A stretch of 64,000 bases of DNA, taken from Bacteroidota bacterium (GTDB lineage: Bacteria > Bacteroidota > Bacteroidia > B-17B0 > Aurantibacillaceae). A model generated the notes under the pieces. That model ran no database searches. It had not been told where the DNA came from and was given only the letters and a program-made list of their open reading frames with translations. Of the stretch, positions 45,693-51,573 are shown piece after piece; position 1 is the first letter of the stretch, and each line of letters starts with the position of its first letter. Position numbers and translations under genes: made by a program. The stretch is from assembly GCA_018267475.1 (NCBI GenBank), contig JAFDYI010000004.1, forward strand, positions 54,782 to 118,781, in the 5' to 3' direction.

Positions 45693-46307
45693 TTATTTGT
45701 TATTTTTTGTTGAAATGGTTGCGTACAAGCTATCCCACGCTTTTTTTACTTCTTGTCTTGATTTTTTATAGTTCTCAGCCATGATATATCGGATATTAAT
45801 TCCTTTTTCTGTGTAAATAAAAAGCATGGCTAATTCTTTGGTACTTATTTTCGTTTTTATTTCTTTGCTTTTTTTTGCCGCCTCTATAATATGTACCCAT
45901 ATTCTTAGCTCTTCCTTTTGTAAATCTTCTTTTAATTTTTTAAAATCGGGAAACATTTTTATAGCGTCAAACATTAAAAAATAATGGTGCGGGGTAAATA
46001 TTTTGTTTTTCTGGTTGTTTATTATCTTAGAGGCGCCTACTCGGTTTTTCTTTTCTTCCAGCAAATCAAGATAAAATCGTTTTAGGTTGTTTTTTGAAAA
46101 TGAACCGTAATCAGGCATCATCAATTCGGTGTAAAAATGATTTATTACCTCCTCAAAAACTTGTTCTTTACTTTTAAAATAATGGTAAAAAGCTCCTTTT
46201 GACAAACCTGTTTTTTTTACAATTTCTTGCATGGTAACTCCCTTAAACCCATTTTCTATAAAAAGATGTAAGGAAGTAGTAAGAATATGCTCTCTGGAAT
46301 CTCTCAT
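45693..46307 (-). CDS. TetR/AcrR-family repressor of the efflux operon
   Basis: 204 residues. The N-terminal DNA-binding domain has ILTTSLHLFIENGFKGVTMQEIVKKTGLSKGAFYHYFKSKEQVF (about 8-51), a textbook TetR HTH. The ligand-binding C-terminal domain is divergent, as usual. It is the first gene of the efflux operon, and a perfect palindrome (46330-46347) overlies the transcription start, so it likely represses its own operon until a pump substrate binds. Confidence 0.93.
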   Translation of the reverse strand: MRDSREHILTTSLHLFIENGFKGVTMQEIVKKTGLSKGAFYHYFKSKEQVFEEVINHFYTELMMPDYGSFSKNNLKRFYLDLLEEKKNRVGASKIINNQKNKIFTPHHYFLMFDAIKMFPDFKKLKEDLQKEELRIWVHIIEAAKKSKEIKTKISTKELAMLFIYTEKGINIRYIMAENYKKSRQEVKKAWDSLYATISTKNNK

Positions 46308-46329
46308 GTATTGTTTTTATTTTAATAAA

Positions 46330-46347
46330 AAACCGACCGTTCGGTTT
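46330..46347 (-). promoter_or_regulatory. TetR operator
   Basis: AAACCGA-CCGT-TCGGTTT, a perfect 7-base inverted repeat with 4-base centre, the common AcrR/TetR operator form. It lies directly downstream of the -7 box at 46349-46356 (TAATTTTG on the minus strand), covering the expected transcription start of the tetR operon. Confidence 0.75.
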
Positions 46348-46348
46348 G

Positions 46349-46356
46349 CAAAATTA
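46349..46356 (-). promoter_or_regulatory. -7 promoter box for the tetR efflux operon
   Basis: Reads TAATTTTG on the minus strand, consistent with TAnnTTTG. The TetR palindrome abuts its downstream edge. Confidence 0.5.
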
Positions 46357-46417
46357 CAAACTATTTTTTTAATAGCCTGTATTAAAATAAAAATAATTTT
46401 TTCCTAAGATTTAAAAA

Positions 46418-46999
46418 CTACAGGGTGTTGTTGTAATCCAAATCGGTATAGCTCCTTAACCGGTTTTCGCTTCGGTATTTTTCAATAAGGGCATCTACCT
46501 TTTCAAAAGTTAGGTTTTCGTGAAAGGAAGCGCCGCATTGCAGCATAGGAGCGGTACCGCAAGAGCCTAAGCACTCTACGGTTTTTAAGGTAAACATGCC
46601 GTCTTTAGTAGTTTCATCTACTTTTATGTTCAATTTTTTTTCGATATAGCGCACAATATCTTCAGCTCCGTTAAGCCAGCACGAACTGGTTTGGCACACT
46701 TCAAAAGTACATTTGCCTACGGGTTGGGTGTGAAACATGGTATAAAAAGTAGCTACTTCATATACTTCAATAGGGCGTATGCTTAGTATAGAAGCAACGT
46801 AATCCATCGTTTCGGGGCTAAGCCAACCGCCAAATTCGGCCTGAGCAATATGCAGCACAGGTAGTAAAGCCGACTTTTGTTTGCCTGTGGGGTAGCGTTT
46901 TATTATTTCTTGAACTTGCGCCATTATCTCATCGCTAAATTTTATGGTAGCGCGTTTGGCTTTATCAAAATTTTGGGTTCCGTGTGCGTGCGTGCTCAT
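46418..46999 (-). CDS. nuoE: NADH-quinone oxidoreductase subunit E (24 kDa)
   Basis: 193 residues. Thioredoxin-like 2Fe-2S subunit of the complex I peripheral arm. The cluster ligands are visible as CQTSSC (C-x4-C) and CLGSC (C-x3-C). FGGWLSPETMDYVA and YEVATFYTMFHTQPVGK are family words. It follows nuoD by 24 bases. Subunit F, which normally follows E, is absent; a TetR efflux operon comes next. The other complex I genes must be elsewhere. Confidence 0.95.
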   Translation of the reverse strand: MSTHAHGTQNFDKAKRATIKFSDEIMAQVQEIIKRYPTGKQKSALLPVLHIAQAEFGGWLSPETMDYVASILSIRPIEVYEVATFYTMFHTQPVGKCTFEVCQTSSCWLNGAEDIVRYIEKKLNIKVDETTKDGMFTLKTVECLGSCGTAPMLQCGASFHENLTFEKVDALIEKYRSENRLRSYTDLDYNNTL

Positions 47000-47023
47000 A
47001 TTGTGTTTAAATTAAAAATTAAA

Positions 47024-48241
47024 TTAGGCGTCCAACTCTCCGGCAATAACGTTCATACTGCTCATGGTGATGATGGCATCGCTTAGCATGCTTCCTTTTA
47101 TCATTTCAGGATAGGCTTGGTAATAGATAAAGCAAGGCCTTCTAAAGTGTAGGCGGAAAGGGGTTCTGCCGCCGTCGCTTATTAAATAAAAACCCAATTC
47201 GCCATTACCTCCTTCTACACAGTGATACACCTCTCCTTTAGGAATATCGGTTTCACCCATTACAATTTTAAAGTGATAAATGAGTGCCTCCATATTGTTA
47301 TATACTTCTTGTTTGGGAGGAAGAAAAAAATCGGGAATATCGGCATGCGTAGGGCCTTCGGGTATATTTTTTAAAGCTTGTTCTATAATTTTTAAAGATT
47401 GCCACATTTCCTCTTGGCGCACCATAAAACGGTCGTAGGTATCGCCGCTGGTGCCTACCGGAATAATAAAATCAAAATCTTGATAGGAGGAATACGGGGT
47501 AGCCACTCGCACATCGTAATCTACACCGGCTGCCCGTAAGTTGGGGCCTGTAAAGCTGTAAGCCAAGGCGCGCTCGGCCGATATGGGGCCGCAGTTTATG
47601 GTTCTGTCCATAAAAATGCGATTGCGTTCTAAAAGGTTGGTAAATTCAATTAAGGCGGGCGGATATTCTTTTATGAAAGCACGTATTTTGTCCCAAGTTT
47701 TTTTCGGAAAATCGCGCTCAAAGCCGCCTATGCGTCCGATGTTGGTAGTAAGGCGGGCTCCGCAAATATCTTCAAAGATGTCGTAAATTTTTTCGCGCCA
47801 CTGAAATAAGTATAAAAATCCGGTAGTAGCTCCGGTATCTTGCCCTATAATTGTATTGCAAATAATGTGGTCGGCAATGCGCGAAAGTTCCATAATAATA
47901 ACGCGCATGTAATCTACCCGTTTGGGCAATTCTACTTTTAGTAATTTTTCTACGGTCATGTGCCAACCCATATTATTTATGGGTGAGGAGCAGTAGTTAA
48001 GTCTATCGGTAAGGGTAGTAATTTGGGCATAGGGGCGGCGTTCGGCTATTTTTTCAAAAGCACGGTGTATATATCCTATGGTGGGGGTAGCTTCGTGAAT
48101 AATTTCCCCATCCATTTTCAATACGTTTTGAAAAATACCATGTGTGGCGGGGTGTGTAGGGCCTAAGTTAAGAATAGAGTATTCTTTTTCAATGGTATCG
48201 GAGGGGGGAGTAGCGCTGCTTTTTTTTGTTTTAGTTTCCAT
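47024..48241 (-). CDS. nuoD: NADH-quinone oxidoreductase subunit D (49 kDa)
   Basis: 405 residues. Quinone-site subunit of complex I. NLGPTHPATHGIFQNVLKMDGE (about 25-46), GYIHRAFEKIAE, RIADHIICNTIIGQDTGA and the C-terminal FRPCFIYYQAYPEMIKG-like stretch are diagnostic. The first ~18 residues are a charged extension (METKTKKSSATPPSDTIEK). Upstream there is no nuoC but a terminator and a small secreted-protein gene, so this nuoD-nuoE pair stands alone. Confidence 0.96.
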   Translation of the reverse strand: METKTKKSSATPPSDTIEKEYSILNLGPTHPATHGIFQNVLKMDGEIIHEATPTIGYIHRAFEKIAERRPYAQITTLTDRLNYCSSPINNMGWHMTVEKLLKVELPKRVDYMRVIIMELSRIADHIICNTIIGQDTGATTGFLYLFQWREKIYDIFEDICGARLTTNIGRIGGFERDFPKKTWDKIRAFIKEYPPALIEFTNLLERNRIFMDRTINCGPISAERALAYSFTGPNLRAAGVDYDVRVATPYSSYQDFDFIIPVGTSGDTYDRFMVRQEEMWQSLKIIEQALKNIPEGPTHADIPDFFLPPKQEVYNNMEALIYHFKIVMGETDIPKGEVYHCVEGGNGELGFYLISDGGRTPFRLHFRRPCFIYYQAYPEMIKGSMLSDAIITMSSMNVIAGELDA

Positions 48242-48387
48242 GTACTTAGTTTTTTAGTTCCCTCTTTTTTTTGAGGAATAAGAGGGCTGCTTTTTCGCCC
48301 GCTAAGAAACGGTTTTTTTTGAAAACCTGCAAAATTTTCCCAACTCAAAAAGATGATTTTGAGTAATTGCGGCAGACAAACGGGCAT

Positions 48388-48418
48388 AAAAAAACCGCTT
48401 GTATATAAGCGGTCTTTT
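48388..48418 (-). terminator. Intrinsic terminator after the Cys/Lys-rich protein gene
   Basis: Stem ACCGCTT / AAGCGGT around loop GTATAT, with an A run at 48388-48394 that is a T run on the minus strand. It ends the small gene and isolates nuoD from it. The T-rich right side could also support the plus direction. Confidence 0.75.
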
Positions 48419-48436
48419 ATTGTGAAAAAAGCAAGA

Positions 48437-48676
48437 TTATTTTTTTTCTTCTGCTTTTTTATCTTTGCTGCAGCAAGCGGCTTTGCCATCTTTATGAGAG
48501 CAGGTTTTGCCATCTTTAGAGCAAGCCGATTTGTCGGCTTTGCAGCAAGAACCGTCTTTTTTACATTCTTTTTTGTTTTTGTCATCACCTTTTTTTTCGT
48601 CGCCAAAAGTGTGAGCGCTTAAAGTAGCCGTTCCTACAAAAGAAAGCATTGCTACGGTCAAAAATAATTTTTTCAT
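48437..48676 (-). CDS. Small secreted Cys/Lys-rich protein
   Basis: 79 residues from the ATG at 48676. Signal peptide (MKKLFLTVAMLSFVGTATLSA), then a low-complexity mature part of about 58 residues with seven cysteines, one His-rich spot and many Lys/Asp: CKKDGSCC, ACSKDGKTCSHKDGK and AACCSKDKK. The repeating C-x-KDGK unit resembles simple metal-binding or oxidant-trapping peptides, but no named family was recognised. It has its own -7 box (24 bases upstream) and a terminator, so it is a self-contained gene. Similar Bacteroidota proteins may exist; a homology search would settle this. Confidence 0.75.
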   Translation of the reverse strand: MKKLFLTVAMLSFVGTATLSAHTFGDEKKGDDKNKKECKKDGSCCKADKSACSKDGKTCSHKDGKAACCSKDKKAEEKK

Positions 48677-48700
48677 GTTTTTAATTTTTAAAAGTTTATA

Positions 48701-48708
48701 CAAAGGTA
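48701..48708 (-). promoter_or_regulatory. -7 promoter box for the Cys/Lys-rich gene
   Basis: Reads TACCTTTG on the minus strand, 24 bases before the ATG at 48676. A TTG codon at 48703-48701 in the same frame lies inside the box and is therefore not the start. Confidence 0.58.
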
Positions 48709-48746
48709 CTGTTTTTTACGACATGAGGAATAAAAAATATGCTTTT

Positions 48747-49904
48747 TTATTCTACCCAGCTTTTGTAATACTTACCATCATCAATAGTCATAGCGGCCGC
48801 AGTTACTTTTAGTGGGTGAAAAGTATCTAACATTACGGCCAGTTCTTGTGTTTCTTTTTGCCCTATGCTGCGTTCCATGGCGCCGGGTGCAGGGCCATGA
48901 GGTACTCCTTTTGGGTGTAAGGTAATGTGCCCTTGTTTTATGTTGTTACGGCTCATAAAATCGCCGGCTACATAATATAGCACTTCGTCGCTATCTATGT
49001 TGCTGTGGTTGTACGGTGCCGGTATCGATAGGGGGTGGTAATCGTATAAGCGAGGACAAAAAGAGCATATCACGAAGGCGGGTGTTTCAAAGGTTTGGTG
49101 CACAGGCGGCGGCAGATGCACGCGCCCGGTAATAGGTTCAAAGTTATGAATAGAAAAGCCCCAAGGGTAGTTGTAGCCGTCCCAGCCCACAACATCAAAA
49201 GGGTGTGTGGCATATACCACGTCGTATAGTTGCCCTTCTTTTTTTATTTTTATTAAAAAATCGCCTTTGGCATCGTATGTTTCAAGGTCTTTGGGCAGCT
49301 TGTAGTCGCGCTCGCAAAAGGGCGAATGTTCTAACATTTGACCACTGGAATTTTTATAGCGTTTGGGTGTGTAAATGGGGTGAAAGCTTTCTAAAAAAAG
49401 CAAGCGATTATCTTCTGTTTCAAAATCAATTTGATAAATCATACCACGCGGAATGATTAGATAATCTCCATATTCAAAAGGAATGTTGCCCATAAAAGTA
49501 CGCAAGGTGCCTTTTCCTTTATGTATAAAAAGCATCTCGTCGGCATCTGAATTTTTATAAAAATAGCTGCGCAAACTTTTTTTAGGGGCAGCCAAACCAA
49601 ACCAAACATCGTTATTAAAGAGCAACACATTGCGGCTTTCCAAAAAATCGTCGGTAGGTTTTACATCAAAACCTTGTAGTAACATAGCTTTAATGTTTTT
49701 TTCTACAACAGCAGTAGGGGTGGTATCGCGACTGGATAAAATTTCTTTTACCTGCGTGGGGCGGTGTGTATGATACAGCAGCGATGAGAAGCCGCTAAAG
49801 CCTTCGGTGCCAAAGAGCTGTTCGTATCGGTGGCGGTTGTTTGTATCTGTAAAAACAACGTGGCGCTTTTGTGGGAAATCTCCCAGTTTGTGATAGATGG
49901 GCAT
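48747..49904 (-). CDS. hmgA: Homogentisate 1,2-dioxygenase
   Basis: 385 residues. Opens the ring of homogentisate to maleylacetoacetate in tyrosine and phenylalanine breakdown. The iron ligands known from the human enzyme can be matched: His in PYNHSN (H300), Glu in SDEVLYY (E307) and His in VPHGPAPG (H336). HPFDVVGWDGYNYPWGF is another family block. It is shorter than the human enzyme (445). No HppD or fumarylacetoacetase gene adjoins. The -7 box is 4 bases before the ATG. Confidence 0.93.
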   Translation of the reverse strand: MPIYHKLGDFPQKRHVVFTDTNNRHRYEQLFGTEGFSGFSSLLYHTHRPTQVKEILSSRDTTPTAVVEKNIKAMLLQGFDVKPTDDFLESRNVLLFNNDVWFGLAAPKKSLRSYFYKNSDADEMLFIHKGKGTLRTFMGNIPFEYGDYLIIPRGMIYQIDFETEDNRLLFLESFHPIYTPKRYKNSSGQMLEHSPFCERDYKLPKDLETYDAKGDFLIKIKKEGQLYDVVYATHPFDVVGWDGYNYPWGFSIHNFEPITGRVHLPPPVHQTFETPAFVICSFCPRLYDYHPLSIPAPYNHSNIDSDEVLYYVAGDFMSRNNIKQGHITLHPKGVPHGPAPGAMERSIGQKETQELAVMLDTFHPLKVTAAAMTIDDGKYYKSWVE

Positions 49905-49908
49905 AGTG

Positions 49909-49916
49909 CAAAGGTA
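49909..49916 (-). promoter_or_regulatory. -7 promoter box 4 bases before hmgA
   Basis: Reads TACCTTTG on the minus strand; the ATG is at 49904, predicting a leaderless transcript. Confidence 0.6.
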
Positions 49917-49964
49917 AAAAATAAAAAGGAAAACAGGCTATGACACTAAAAGGGTATTTTTTGC

Positions 49965-51194
49965 TTAGGATAGCATTTTTATGGCTTTTTTCAGCGCTGT
50001 TACAAAAAAATCTACTTCTTGCAAGGTGTTGTAAAACGAAAAAGAAGCCCTAATGGTGCCCGGCACACCTAAGCATTGCATAAGGGGCTGGGTGCAGTGA
50101 TGCCCGGTGCGAACGGCTACACCTTGCCTATCCAATAAAGTTCCTACATCAAAAGGGTGGTTGTTTTTTATATTAAAAGAAAGCACGGCTGCTTTATGCG
50201 GCACATCGCCGTATAGTAATACTTCGGGTATTGCGCGCAGTTTTTCTGTAGCGTATTGCAACAAGCGACTCTCATACAAAAAGATAGCGTGCATGCCTAT
50301 TTGGTTTACATAGTTAAGTGCGGCCGCCAAGCCTATGGCTCCTTCTATGTTGGGGGTGCCTGCTTCAAACTTTAAAGCCCCGCTTACATATTCGGTATGT
50401 TCAAAAGAAACCGTTTTTATAATGCCTCCTCCGGTTTGGTAAGGGCTTAGTTTCTCCACCCAATTTTGTTTGGCATACAGCACCCCGATGCCGGTAGGGG
50501 CGTATATTTTATGTCCGCTGAAGCAGTAAAAATCGCAATCTAATTTTTGAACATCTACCGCTATGTGTGGCACCGCCTGCGCCCCGTCTATCAATACCGG
50601 TATGTTTTTTTGCTTCGCTATACGTATTATATGTTCTATCTCATTTACTACCCCCGTAGTGTTTGAAACCTGTGTAAGGGCAATAAGTTTGGTTTTTTCG
50701 GAAACTAAGGTTTTAAAAGTATCTAAACAAAGGGTTGCGGAAGCTTGTATGGGAATAATTTTTAGATGTGCTTTTTTTTGCTGACACAATACCTGCCAAG
50801 GTAATATGTTGGAGTGATGCTCCATAGCAGATATGATAATCTCGTCGCCTTCAAAAATAAAAGAGCCGAAACTATGTGCTACTAAGTTGATGCTTTCGGT
50901 AGTGCCGCGTGTAAAAATAATTTCGTTTGGAGAGGCCGCTTTTATGTGTTTTTGCACGGTTGCTCGGGCCTGCTCGTACTGCTCCGTAGCTTTCTGGCTA
51001 AGGCTGTGCACCCCCCGGTGTATGTTGCTGTTGTGTTGTGTGTAGTAATGCAGAATAGCATCTAAAACAGATTGTGGTTTTTGTGTGGTAGCTCCGTTGT
51101 CAAAGTAAATTAGAGGCTTGCCATTTACCTGTGTTTGTAAAATAGGAAAATCGTTTCGTATTTTTTCTGCATCTAAAAGTGGAGTACCCAACAT
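49965..51194 (-). CDS. sufS: Cysteine desulfurase, SufS type
   Basis: 409 residues. PLP enzyme taking sulfur from cysteine for iron-sulfur clusters. FPILQTQVNGKPLIYFDNGATTQKP at the N-terminus, EHHSNILPWQ, DGAQAVPH, the PLP lysine in FSGHKIYAPTGIG, and the active cysteine in RTGHHCTQPLM (about residue 367) identify SufS rather than IscS. In many Bacteroidota sufS closes a sufBCD operon, but no suf genes lie beside it here. Confidence 0.93.
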   Translation of the reverse strand: MLGTPLLDAEKIRNDFPILQTQVNGKPLIYFDNGATTQKPQSVLDAILHYYTQHNSNIHRGVHSLSQKATEQYEQARATVQKHIKAASPNEIIFTRGTTESINLVAHSFGSFIFEGDEIIISAMEHHSNILPWQVLCQQKKAHLKIIPIQASATLCLDTFKTLVSEKTKLIALTQVSNTTGVVNEIEHIIRIAKQKNIPVLIDGAQAVPHIAVDVQKLDCDFYCFSGHKIYAPTGIGVLYAKQNWVEKLSPYQTGGGIIKTVSFEHTEYVSGALKFEAGTPNIEGAIGLAAALNYVNQIGMHAIFLYESRLLQYATEKLRAIPEVLLYGDVPHKAAVLSFNIKNNHPFDVGTLLDRQGVAVRTGHHCTQPLMQCLGVPGTIRASFSFYNTLQEVDFFVTALKKAIKMLS

Positions 51195-51199
51195 GGACG

Positions 51200-51207
51200 C
51201 AAAGGTA
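51200..51207 (-). promoter_or_regulatory. -7 promoter box 5 bases before sufS
   Basis: Reads TACCTTTG on the minus strand; the ATG is at 51194. This shows sufS is transcribed from its own promoter, probably as a leaderless message. Confidence 0.6.
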
Positions 51208-51446
51208 ACTTATTGAAAGCTTTGCAAAACAAAACAACTCACAAATTACTAATAACTAACTGAAAACAAAATGGTTAAAGTTTTTAGCCACGGAAAACAA
51301 AATGTTTTTTCATGCTATTTTAGGATGGAACCAACAAGTGTTTTTTTAACCTTTGATGGTATTTGATTTGAATGCTTTTTGTTTGCTGCCAATTTCTATT
51401 CACAAAAGATAAAAAACGAAGCTATAAAAAACACGAAACGGGCGCG
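51208..51446. other. Intergenic stretch with no recognised gene
   Basis: 239 bases between the sufS promoter and the small membrane ORF. It is AT-rich, with no open frame of note on either strand and no hairpin plus T-run that I can defend. Confidence 0.5.
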
Positions 51447-51569
51447 TTATTTTAATATCAAATAAGTAATAGAAGCCAAAACATATAAAACCAGCATGAT
51501 CCAAAAAGCTGTTTTTTGTATAATAAAAACATCTATTTTTCTATCCTTTTTGTTTTTTAAAGACAACAT
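51447..51569 (-). CDS. Possible 40-residue single-pass membrane protein
   Basis: Open frame of 40 codons plus stop, beginning with ATG 4 bases after the stop codon of the large T9SS gene. It starts with a basic stretch (MLSLKNKKDRK) and then one hydrophobic helix (FWIMLVLYVLASITYLIL), a positive-inside arrangement with the N-terminus in the cytoplasm. Close spacing suggests coupling to the upstream gene. It resembles no family I recognise, and chance cannot be excluded for so short a frame. Confidence 0.42.
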   Translation of the reverse strand: MLSLKNKKDRKIDVFIIQKTAFWIMLVLYVLASITYLILK

Positions 51570-51573
51570 AAGT

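Noticed and set aside
48163..48606. 147-codon minus-strand frame with Lys-rich, histone-like N-terminus
   Set aside because: It is out of frame with, and overlaps, both the small Cys/Lys-rich gene and the start of nuoD. It passes straight through the terminator hairpin. Its Lys runs come from the A-rich codons of the real gene.
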